From Provencibacterium sp. (GTDB lineage: Bacteria; Bacillota; Clostridia; Oscillospirales; Ruminococcaceae): DNA of 64,000 nt. A model generated the notes under the pieces. It made no database searches. It was not told the origin of the DNA and saw only the letters and a program-made list of their open reading frames with translations. Location of the stretch: assembly GCA_022793895.1 (NCBI GenBank), contig JAAWDS010000015.1:1-64000 (forward strand), in the 5' to 3' direction. A program made the translations under genes and the position numbers. How positions within the stretch are numbered: position 1 is the first letter of the stretch; every line of letters begins with the position of its first letter. Shown here one piece after another: positions 25,271 to 33,971 of the stretch.

Positions 25271-25340
25271 GAAAAGCAGCGGTTTTGCGCGGCCCGCGCG
25301 AAAGTAGGGGCGTCGTCTTCGCCCCAAAAGCTGCTTTTTC
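25271..25340 (+). repeat. Structured repeat family 2, copy at 25.3 kb (three-way junction)
   Basis: P1 GAAAAGCAGC (25271-25280) / GCTGCTTTTTC (25330-25340). P2 TTTTGCGCG / CGCGCGAAA (25283-25291 / about 25294-25303) with a GCC loop. P3 GGGGCG (25307-25312), loop TCGTCTT, CGCCCC (25320-25325). CTTGCAG precedes it, and a hairpin GCGTTGCA..TGCAACGC (about 25348-25379) follows as a likely terminator of the NUDIX gene. Confidence 0.7.
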
Positions 25341-25408
25341 AAAAGGGCGCGTTGCAGAATGATTCCATTTTGCAACGCACCCATCGGCCCGCTGAGGGGA
25401 GGATGCAG

Positions 25409-26851
25409 ATGGAAGAACGCCAGACTTTATTTCAATATGTATATGGCAGCCTGAAGGAGCAGATCCAGACCGGGCGGCTGGAATATGGGGAAGCGCTCCC
25501 CTCGATAACGCGTTTATGCGGGTACTATCAGGTCGGGATCCGTACCATTCGGGACGTTCTCCAGGCGCTCCAGGCGGAGGGGCTCATCCGCTCGCAGCCT
25601 AGGAAAGCTACCTATGCCTGTTACCGCCCTCCGGATTCTTTGGCGGATAACCCGGCCCTTCAAGAAGCCGTCCGGAACCGGCGCTTTATTTTAGAAGCCT
25701 ATGAGACGGCCGCCCTCCTCATGCCGCCCGCCTTCGCTCTTTGCCTATCGAACGGCGGCGCTCGAAAGAAGCTGGAGGCTTTTTCCATCCCGCCACCGGG
25801 AAAGAAGGCGGGGAGAAAGGAACAATTGGCCGCCTCCGTTTTGCTCTATAGTCTGCTGCAAGGATCCGGGAACCGCTTGCTCGCCGGTTTATACAGCGCC
25901 CTGGAAACCTATATGTTCCTTCCCTCCGAGGGGGAGGAGACTGTCAATCTATCGCTTCCCCTCACGAGCGCCCTGCGCCGGCTTGTCCAATATCCGGCGG
26001 CTTCCTCCGGCGAAGCGCAGGCCCGCCTGGAAGGAGGGGTCCGGCGTCAGATTCCGCTTGCAGACTCCATCCTCAGCCGGTGGGCGGCCCGGTATCCCAT
26101 TCCTTCGCAGGCGGAAGCGATCCCTTTCCGGTGGATCCCATCCCCTGAGGAATCTTTGCGTTACCGGCAGATAGCGGGGGAGCTTGTGAACCAAATTGGC
26201 AGCGGCGAGTTTCCCTCCGGCAGCCTTCTTCCTTCCGAAGCTGCGTTAGCTGCCCGCTATGGCGTATCTGCCGCCACTATTCGGAAAGCGCTGGCAAGGC
26301 TCAATGAAAGCGGTTTTGCGCGCACGGTCAACGGGGTGGGCACGCGGGCCGGCTTTCCCGATAAAGCGCATCGCCGCGCCTGTATGAAAAAGTCCCCTTA
26401 TATGCAGGAGGCAATACTTTACCTAAGCGCGCTGCAACTCATGGCGCTGTTTGCCCGGCCCGCCGCCCAGCTTGCGTGGAGCCGGATGGATAGCGCCGTT
26501 ATCGAAGCTATCAGCCGGGAAAGCGAGGATTCCGCCGCCGGCTTTCCCCTTCCGATCCTTTTTCGGCATTTAACGGCCTGTATTCCTCTCCAGCCGTTCC
26601 GCTGTATTTTAGAAGAACTTGGCAGGAGGACCAGCTGGGGGCGCTATTTTGCCCGCTTTGATCCGCAGGGAATCGTTCAAAGTCCCGTCTATCAAAAAAG
26701 TAAGGAGGCGTTTCGCTGCCTACAGGCAGGAAATGTCTCCGGATTTGCCGGTCAATGGGCGGCGTGTTATGCGCAATGCTTTCAAACTGCCCGCGAAGAA
26801 GCGATACAATGTGGGCTTTCTGAAGCAAAGCTGCTCACGCTTCCCCGCTAG
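25409..26851 (+). CDS. Regulator with two separate GntR-type winged-helix domains
   Basis: 480 residues. The N-terminal ~70 residues form a GntR winged helix (LKEQIQTGRLEYGEALPS, VGIRTIRDVLQALQAEGLI). A second GntR domain occupies about 248-318 (GELVNQIGSGEFPSGSLLPS, YGVSAATIRKALARLNESGF). The regions between and after (to residue 480) look helical and match no effector domain I recognise, such as UTRA, FCD or aminotransferase. GGGGAGG at 25396-25402 sets the start at 25409. Single-HTH GntR proteins dimerise to bind DNA, so two domains in one chain suggest binding of a longer or asymmetric operator. It is followed convergently by a chemoreceptor gene. Confidence 0.82.
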   Translation: MEERQTLFQYVYGSLKEQIQTGRLEYGEALPSITRLCGYYQVGIRTIRDVLQALQAEGLIRSQPRKATYACYRPPDSLADNPALQEAVRNRRFILEAYETAALLMPPAFALCLSNGGARKKLEAFSIPPPGKKAGRKEQLAASVLLYSLLQGSGNRLLAGLYSALETYMFLPSEGEETVNLSLPLTSALRRLVQYPAASSGEAQARLEGGVRRQIPLADSILSRWAARYPIPSQAEAIPFRWIPSPEESLRYRQIAGELVNQIGSGEFPSGSLLPSEAALAARYGVSAATIRKALARLNESGFARTVNGVGTRAGFPDKAHRRACMKKSPYMQEAILYLSALQLMALFARPAAQLAWSRMDSAVIEAISRESEDSAAGFPLPILFRHLTACIPLQPFRCILEELGRRTSWGRYFARFDPQGIVQSPVYQKSKEAFRCLQAGNVSGFAGQWAACYAQCFQTAREEAIQCGLSEAKLLTLPR

Positions 26852-26882
26852 GAATGAGCGGGAAAGCGTGAGCAGCTTTTTT
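26829..26882. terminator. Terminator overlapping the 3' end of the double-GntR gene
   Basis: A 21-bp stem with one mismatch (26829-26849 / 26857-26877) followed by TTTTTT. Its 5' arm encodes the last residues of the regulator. It may also serve the convergent chemoreceptor gene. Confidence 0.85.
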
Positions 26883-26907
26883 ATATTTCTTTACTATTTG
26901 CCGGTAT

Positions 26908-28668
26908 TTAGAAGATATCGCCGTATTTGTCGTCGCTCGCACCGGAATAGGCGGGGAGAGGGGCTTCCTCTGAATAGCTGCTGAAATCGCCGCTACTGCT
27001 GCTGCCTTTCAGGTGGAACTTCTTCACCAGATCCTTGAGTATCTGAGACTGGCCGGAAAGCTCCTCCGAAGCGGCGGCAGACTGCTGGGCGGTGGCGGAG
27101 TTGGTCTGAACCACGCCGGAAATCTGATCGATCCCCATGGTCGCTTGAGCAATGGCGGAAGCCTGCTCCTGAGAAGCCTGTGCAATCTGATTGACCAACC
27201 CGGCCGATTTCTCAGAGGAGGCTACGATACGTTCGAGCGAAGTCATGGTCTCGTTGGCGATATCCACGCCCTCCCGGACTGCCTGAACGGTGTTGTCGAT
27301 GAGAGTCGCCGTATTCTTCGAGGCTTCCGAGCTCTTGGAGGCCAGGTTGCGCACTTCATCCGCCACAACGGCGAAGCCCTTTCCGGCTACGCCCGCACGC
27401 GCCGCCTCAACAGCCGCGTTGAGCGCCAGGATGTTGGTCTGAGAAGCGATATTCTCAATTGTTTTAATGATCTTTTGGATTTGATCGGTGGTCTCGCGGA
27501 TCTGCTGCATAGCCTGCGACAGGCGCTTCATTTCTTCCTTGCCGTTTGCAAGCTCGCGCATGCTGTCCTGAGAGCTTTCGTCCGCCTGAGAGGCGTTCTT
27601 TGCGTTTTCGCTTACATGCTTGGAGATCTCCTCAAAGGTCGCCGCCAGCTCTTCCACAGCGCTCGCCTGCTCAACTGCGCCCTGGGAAAGCGCCTGCGCG
27701 CCTGCCGCAACCTGATCGGAACCGCTGGAAACCTGTTCAGCCGACTGGTTGATCTGGGAAAGCGTTCCATTAAGCGAGGTGAGGATCTGATTGCCGGAAA
27801 CACGGATAGAGGCAAAATCGCCGAGATATTCCATATCCATTTCCACGTTCATATTACCGGAAGCGATCGCATCCAGCCGGCTGCTGATGTGGTTGATGTA
27901 GGAAGATAGGGTGGTCAACACGAAGCGCAGGGTTTCCGCCAGATCGCCCAGCTCATCCTGCGAATGATAGGTAAGCTCGGTTTTGAGGTTGCCTTTGGCC
28001 ATTTCTTTGATAGCGCCCTCCACTTCCTGCAGCGGATAGACGATGCACTTAGTAATCGCAACAACTACGTAGATCGAAATCAGCAGGCTGACCACAGCCA
28101 AACCGATCAGGATGAGCAAGCAGATGTTTCTTGTAGACGTACCGGAACGATAATATTCATTTGCCGTCTGCGAACTCTCATCGATGATTTTTTGCAGCGT
28201 TTGGTTGAAAGTGTTGCAGGCGTCGCCATATTCTCCTTCAATAATTTCCAGCGCCATCTCGCGATTGCCGTCTTGAATATATTGAGTTGCTCTGGAGCGA
28301 GGATCGCGCAGGTTCGTCATCTGCTGTTCAACGCTGGAAAGAAGCTGCATATCCCCTTTATAAACCTTTTTCAAATTGTCGATCGCATCGTGAAGCTGAT
28401 TAACATACCCTTCGGCTTCGTTGAACGCCGAGGAGGAAGCGTCCGGGTTCGCATAGGCGCGCGTGATGCTCAAACGCGCTTGATTGGTTCTCAGCTGCGC
28501 CTCCTGAGCGTATTGCATCATCGGATAAGGAATCTGACAGAAATTTTCCAACCCGCCCGAAATGGCGTTCATTCCTATAATGGAAAGTATGACCGCTATT
28601 ATGTAGAACCCCATTAGGATACCGAATCCTACCAACAGCTTGCTGCGGACTTTTAGATTTTTAAACAT
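26908..28668 (-). CDS. Methyl-accepting chemotaxis protein
   Basis: A 586-residue transmembrane chemoreceptor. TM1 lies near residues 10-35. A four-helix-bundle type extracellular sensor follows to about residue 185. TM2 is '[20 protein letters not shown]', then HAMP ([20 protein letters not shown]). The cytoplasmic signalling domain has the invariant hairpin tip '[20 protein letters not shown]' and flanking methylation helices. The tail is Ser-rich and lacks a CheR-docking pentapeptide. GGGAGAGGG precedes the ATG. No che or flagellar genes are in the window. Confidence 0.95.
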   Translation of the reverse strand: MFKNLKVRSKLLVGFGILMGFYIIAVILSIIGMNAISGGLENFCQIPYPMMQYAQEAQLRTNQARLSITRAYANPDASSSAFNEAEGYVNQLHDAIDNLKKVYKGDMQLLSSVEQQMTNLRDPRSRATQYIQDGNREMALEIIEGEYGDACNTFNQTLQKIIDESSQTANEYYRSGTSTRNICLLILIGLAVVSLLISIYVVVAITKCIVYPLQEVEGAIKEMAKGNLKTELTYHSQDELGDLAETLRFVLTTLSSYINHISSRLDAIASGNMNVEMDMEYLGDFASIRVSGNQILTSLNGTLSQINQSAEQVSSGSDQVAAGAQALSQGAVEQASAVEELAATFEEISKHVSENAKNASQADESSQDSMRELANGKEEMKRLSQAMQQIRETTDQIQKIIKTIENIASQTNILALNAAVEAARAGVAGKGFAVVADEVRNLASKSSEASKNTATLIDNTVQAVREGVDIANETMTSLERIVASSEKSAGLVNQIAQASQEQASAIAQATMGIDQISGVVQTNSATAQQSAAASEELSGQSQILKDLVKKFHLKGSSSSGDFSSYSEEAPLPAYSGASDDKYGDIF

Positions 28669-28719
28669 GCTATCCCTCTCCCTGCCATTTCATGAAAGGC
28701 TAATTTTACAGATAGTTTT

Positions 28720-28747
28720 AGTATACAACGATGACGGAGAAATGCAA
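28720..28747 (-). promoter_or_regulatory. Promoter of the chemoreceptor gene
   Basis: Minus strand TTGCAT (28747-28742), 16-base spacer, TATACT (28725-28720). Confidence 0.6.
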
Positions 28748-28902
28748 GTTTTTATCTATGTACATAAGAATATAGGTTGGTGAATTTTAGAGAAACTCCT
28801 AAATATTAAGGAGTGTTTTGTGTGAATTAGCAGCATGTTTTCATTTGCGTTTTCGCCCGGAAACAGCCGGATGGATCAAAAGCTGGGCAAATATGGAAAT
28901 GA

Positions 28903-28931
28903 TTGAAGCGGAGCGGCCGATGTGCTATAAT
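28903..28931 (+). promoter_or_regulatory. Promoter of purA
   Basis: TTGAAG at 28903-28908, 17-base spacer, TATAAT at 28926-28931 with an extended TGC. The 443-base gap between the chemoreceptor and purA also holds a ~175-base GC-rich leader in which I recognise no known riboswitch. Confidence 0.6.
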
Positions 28932-29048
28932 AACGCCCGTGGCAGAGTTCTCCTTGGCTGGAAAATCTGCCCGGAATCTACCCGACCGCCAAAGGCGCCG
29001 GCCGCGTGCAGATAGTAGGGGGAGCGGCGAAGGTCAAAACGGTTTTGA

Positions 29049-30386
<1,338 letters not shown>

Positions 30387-30394
30387 AAGAACCC

Positions 30395-31372
30395 ATGGAA
30401 AAGGTGCGCTTTGGCATTATCGGCTTGGGGAAGATTGCCGCCCGCTTTGCGGGCGTGCTCCGGTATTCGGCTTCCGGCCAGTTGACCGCGGTGGCCGCGC
30501 GCGATGCCGGGAGGGCGGAAACGTTTGCCGCCGAATATGGGGCGGCCCGGAGCTATGGATCCTACGGCGAGCTCATCCGGGATCCGGAGGTCGAGCTGGT
30601 CTATATCGCCGTCACTCATAATTTCCATTATGAGCTTATCAAAGAATGCCTGCTGGCGGGGAAGGGCGTGCTCTGCGAGAAGCCGATGGTGCTTACGCGG
30701 GATAAGGCTAAGGTCCTGTGCAGCCTGGCGGCAAGAAAGCGGGTCTTTCTGATGGAAGCAATGTGGACCCGCTGCCTGCCCGCCGTCCGCAAGGCGGCGG
30801 AGTGGACGCGGTCCGGGCGAATCGGCGTCCTCAAGATGGTGCAGGCCTCCTTCTGCCACCGGCCCAAGTTCGATCCGGCCTCCCGGCTGTTCAGCCCGGA
30901 GCTCTCCGGCGGCGCGCTCTATGATATGGGCGTCTACCCGCTGATGTTTGCCTCCTGCATTGTGGGGGAAAACCCGATAGAGACCTTTGGCGTGGCCTCG
31001 ATGTGCCCCACCGGCGTGGACACCTGCGATACCCTTTCGCTGCGTTTCCCCGGCGGCGCGCTCGCCTCGCTGTGCTGCGCCAGCGGCGTCCGTATGCCGG
31101 ACGACGCGGCGGTTTACGGGACGGAGGGCCGGATTTTCCTCCCCAACTTTTACCGGGCAACCTCGGCGGCTCTTTACGACGAGAACGGCGGGCTGGTGGA
31201 ACGGTTCGAGGAGGAATGCGCCGACGGCTTTATCTATGAAATTGAGCACGCGGCGCGGTGCTTCCGGGAAGGAAAGATCGAAAGCGATTGGGTGCCTTGG
31301 GCGGATACCATCGCCTGTGCGGGGATCTTTGACGCCATGCGCGAGCAGTGGGGGATTCCCGGAGCGGTATAA
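30395..31372 (+). CDS. Gfo/Idh/MocA-family oxidoreductase
   Basis: A 325-residue NAD(P)-dependent dehydrogenase. The Rossmann start is VRFGIIGLGKIAARFA; the family's catalytic EKP motif is in 'VLCEKPMVLT'. The C-terminal alpha/beta domain includes 'GGALYDMGVYPL'. Substrates of this family are usually sugars, inositols or dihydrodiols; the target here is not evident. I use the ATG at 30395; a GTG at 30383 overlapping the purA stop would add four residues. It appears translationally linked to purA, which is unusual functionally and may only reflect packing. Confidence 0.9.
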   Translation: MEKVRFGIIGLGKIAARFAGVLRYSASGQLTAVAARDAGRAETFAAEYGAARSYGSYGELIRDPEVELVYIAVTHNFHYELIKECLLAGKGVLCEKPMVLTRDKAKVLCSLAARKRVFLMEAMWTRCLPAVRKAAEWTRSGRIGVLKMVQASFCHRPKFDPASRLFSPELSGGALYDMGVYPLMFASCIVGENPIETFGVASMCPTGVDTCDTLSLRFPGGALASLCCASGVRMPDDAAVYGTEGRIFLPNFYRATSAALYDENGGLVERFEEECADGFIYEIEHAARCFREGKIESDWVPWADTIACAGIFDAMREQWGIPGAV

Positions 31373-31400
31373 TTGCCGCCGTTTTGAGGGAGAAAAGAGA

Positions 31401-31460
31401 GGAGCCGTCTGCAAAGTGCCGGGAACGAAGGATTCCCTTTGCATCTTTGCAGACGGCTCC
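31401..31460. terminator. Bidirectional terminator between convergent genes
   Basis: GGAGCCGTCTGCAAAG (31401-31416) pairs perfectly with 31445-31460 across a 28-base loop. Confidence 0.75.
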
Positions 31461-31491
31461 TAAAATTTTAGCGAAAAGGACCGCCGCCGTT

Positions 31492-32295
31492 CTATATGTG
31501 CAGGTTCAGCAGCGCGCCGTCCGCGGCCGGGGCGGCCGAAACGTCTACCGGCGCCGCCGCTTCCGCGGCAACCGGTACCGGAGCGGCTGGGGCGGCCGGC
31601 GCAGAGGCGGCCGGTACGGGGGATACGCCCCCGCTCTGGCTCTGCTTCCAATCCTCGGTCAGCTCCCGCCGTGCGTAGTTATGCTCATCCCGGCGGCGTT
31701 TGCTGCGCCGGCTGCGCAGATCGTTCTCCAAGTTGCGCGCCTTTTTCGTCTCCTGCTCCTTCTCCGCCTTTGCGCGCTGGCGCTCGATCTGTTCCTCTTT
31801 GGTCAGGTGCTTCATCTTCGCGCGGATACGCTTCATCAGCTTCTCCATGCGTGTAATCATCTTGCGGATGGCTTCCTTCTCCTTGCCCTCGGCAAAGGAG
31901 AGCGACATCCGCAGGCTGGCCATGGCGCGCATCGCCTTGCCGGATACGGTGGATACATCCAGCTTAGAGCGCGCGTTCGCAAGCTCGGAGGCGAGCTGCC
32001 CAATGCTGTCGTCCGGCGCGGATGCCTTCACCTTTCCGCCGCCGTTGGAGGAGGCCTGGGCCATGGCCAACCCGGTTTTCTGAGCGTTTCCCTGGCCCTT
32101 TATCCCTTCCGCCATTTTCCGGACGGTCTCCTTCTCCTTTTGCGCAGCATCCTCCATCAGCTTTTTCAACGGAACGGCGGCAGAGGCGTCCTCCGTCTGC
32201 TTCTCCGAGGCCCGTTTCTTCTGTATTTCTTTTTCAAGCTGTTCCTTCCGCTGCCATAGGGCGCGGCTTTCTGCTTGACTGGCCGCTATCTTCAT
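31492..32295 (-). CDS. Basic coiled-coil protein with Ala/Pro-rich tail, function unknown
   Basis: 267 residues, not recognised. The first ~40 residues are charged and helical. A middle part contains 'STVSGKAMRAMASLRMSLSFAEGKEKEAIRKMI'-like helix (here split: AMASLRMSLSFAEGKEK). It is followed by a long strongly basic coiled-coil with many Lys, Arg and Glu and a basic cluster SRRSKRRRDE. The last ~45 residues are low-complexity Ala/Pro/Val. There is no signal peptide or membrane helix. The start at 32295 follows GGAGG; an ATG at 32319 is possible. Nucleic-acid or surface binding is only a guess from the charge. Confidence 0.6.
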   Translation of the reverse strand: MKIAASQAESRALWQRKEQLEKEIQKKRASEKQTEDASAAVPLKKLMEDAAQKEKETVRKMAEGIKGQGNAQKTGLAMAQASSNGGGKVKASAPDDSIGQLASELANARSKLDVSTVSGKAMRAMASLRMSLSFAEGKEKEAIRKMITRMEKLMKRIRAKMKHLTKEEQIERQRAKAEKEQETKKARNLENDLRSRRSKRRRDEHNYARRELTEDWKQSQSGGVSPVPAASAPAAPAAPVPVAAEAAAPVDVSAAPAADGALLNLHI

Positions 32296-32410
32296 AAATC
32301 CCGCTGCCTCCTTCCACACATTCTCAACATACTTCTATCTATACATATCGGCCCGATGCTGAAAAATAAAAGGGGGAGGGAATTTTTGGGAAAAACTTTT
32401 CTAGCTTTTA

Positions 32411-32437
32411 GCCTCCCGCCTCCGGTTTTTGGGAGGC
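32411..32437 (-). terminator. Possible terminator after tsaD
   Basis: GCCTCCC (32411-32417) pairs with GGGAGGC (32431-32437), just downstream of the tsaD stop. The T-rich stretch after it on the minus strand is interrupted. Confidence 0.4.
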
Positions 32438-32441
32438 GCGC

Positions 32442-33473
32442 TCAGGAGGGAAGGACGTTCACAAATTCCCGGTCGATCTCCATATTGGCGGCGGCGTTGA
32501 GCGCCCTATCCGCCTGATAACCGGCCAGAAGCTGGTAGTAGCCCTGCGCTCCGATCATGGCGGCGTTGTCGCCGCACAGCGGGAGCGGCGGCGCATAGAG
32601 GGCGATTCCCCTCTGGGCGCAGGCTTCCGCCATCCGGCGGCGCAGGGTGGAATTGGCGCTGACCCCGCCCGCCAGAACCAGGGTGCGGTAGTGAAAGCGC
32701 TCCGCCGCGCGCAGGGTGTTTTCCACCAGGATATCCGCCACCCGGTAGGCGAACGAGGCCGCCAGATCGGCGGCCGGGATCGTTTCTCCCTTCTGCGCAG
32801 CGTTGTGCAGAAGGTTTACCACCGCCGTTTTCAGCCCGGAAAAGCTGAAATCATAATCGCTGCCGCTGACATGGGGGATGGGGAGCGAAAAAGCCTCCGG
32901 GTTGCCCTGCGGCGTCAGCCGGTCGATGCTGACCCCGCCTGGATAGGGGAGCCCCATCGCCCGCGCGGCCTTGTCAAACGCTTCGCCGGCCGCATCGTCC
33001 CGCGTCCGGCCGAGAATGCGGTACTCGGTGTAGCCGAGCACCTCCACAATATGGCTGTGTCCCCCCGAAACAATGAGCCCCAAAAACGGCGGCTCCAGTT
33101 CGGGGTAACAGAGATAGTTCGCCGCCAGGTGGCCGCGCAGATGGTGCACCGGGATGAGCGGCTTGTCTGCCGCGAGCGCCAGGCCCTTCGCATAGTTCAC
33201 CCCCACGAGCAGCGCGCCGATGAGTCCGGGGGCCGCCGTTACCGCCACCGCATCCACCGACCGGAGGGTATGGCCCGCTTCTTCGAGCGCGCGGTCCACC
33301 ACCGCCGTTATCTGCTCGATGTGCCTGCGCGACGCGATCTCCGGGACAACGCCGCCGTAGCGCCCGTGTTCCTCCACCTGGGTGTGGATAACCGAGGAAA
33401 GCGTCTCCCGTCCATCCCGCACAACGGCGGCCGCCGTTTCGTCGCAGGAGCTTTCAATGGCCAAAATATCCAT
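32442..33473 (-). CDS. tsaD: tRNA N6-adenosine threonylcarbamoyltransferase
   Basis: A 343-residue ASKHA-fold enzyme that transfers the threonylcarbamoyl group to A37 of ANN-decoding tRNAs. Motifs are ILAIESSCDETAAAVV, the metal-binding 'HHLRGHLAANYL' and 'IVSGGHSHIVE', and the C-terminal 'LAGGVSANSTLR'. I start at 33473 rather than 33482 because the GGGGGA site would otherwise touch the start. Partners TsaB, TsaC and TsaE are not in the window. Last gene of a polA-rimI-tsaD run; MtaB, which acts on t6A, is encoded at 52.4 kb. Confidence 0.97.
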   Translation of the reverse strand: MDILAIESSCDETAAAVVRDGRETLSSVIHTQVEEHGRYGGVVPEIASRRHIEQITAVVDRALEEAGHTLRSVDAVAVTAAPGLIGALLVGVNYAKGLALAADKPLIPVHHLRGHLAANYLCYPELEPPFLGLIVSGGHSHIVEVLGYTEYRILGRTRDDAAGEAFDKAARAMGLPYPGGVSIDRLTPQGNPEAFSLPIPHVSGSDYDFSFSGLKTAVVNLLHNAAQKGETIPAADLAASFAYRVADILVENTLRAAERFHYRTLVLAGGVSANSTLRRRMAEACAQRGIALYAPPLPLCGDNAAMIGAQGYYQLLAGYQADRALNAAANMEIDREFVNVLPS

Positions 33474-33488
33474 CCTACCCATCCCCCT

Positions 33489-33971
33489 TCAGCCCTCTTC
33501 CTGAAGGAAGAGGGTCATCAGCCGCGCATCCTCCTTGGGAAAATCATAGAACCCCCGCCGGACGCCGACATCCTGAAAGCCTGCCTTTTCATAGAGATGA
33601 ATGGCCGTGCGGTTGGATTCCCTGGCTTCCAGCGTTAAAAAGCGCAACCCCTTTTCGCGGGCGCAGCGGACCAACGCTTCCACCAGCGCCAGCCCGATCC
33701 CCTGCCGCCGGAAGGCGGGCAGAACCGCAATGTCGTTGACATAGCCCTCATCGAGCACGGTGCGCATCCCGGCGTAACCCGCAATCCTGCCCTCTGCCCG
33801 CGCACAGAAGAGCACCGCGTCCGCCCGCTCCAGCTCCGCCTTGAGCGACTGTTCGCTCCATGCGCTCTCCCCGAAGGATTCATGCTCGATGAGGGTCGCA
33901 TGCGGGATATCCTCCGGCTGCATGGGACGAATGTCAATTTTTTTCTCCGTTTCCTGTTTACTTTGCATCAT
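33489..33971 (-). CDS. rimI: Ribosomal-protein-alanine N-acetyltransferase RimI
   Basis: A 160-residue GNAT-fold acetyltransferase. The acetyl-CoA loop is 'LPAFRRQGIGLALVEALV', and the C-terminal 'NRTAIHLYEKAGFQDVGVRRGFY' is typical of RimI, which acetylates the N-terminus of ribosomal protein S18 in E. coli. RimI beside TsaD is a common bacterial arrangement. The gene overlaps the end of polA by 14 bases, indicating cotranscription. Confidence 0.93.
   Translation of the reverse strand: MMQSKQETEKKIDIRPMQPEDIPHATLIEHESFGESAWSEQSLKAELERADAVLFCARAEGRIAGYAGMRTVLDEGYVNDIAVLPAFRRQGIGLALVEALVRCAREKGLRFLTLEARESNRTAIHLYEKAGFQDVGVRRGFYDFPKEDARLMTLFLQEEG

Noticed and set aside
31348-32259. Long plus-strand open frame opposite the coiled-coil gene
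   Set aside because: It is a shadow of the minus-strand gene, with no ribosome site and low-complexity translation, and it crosses a terminator.
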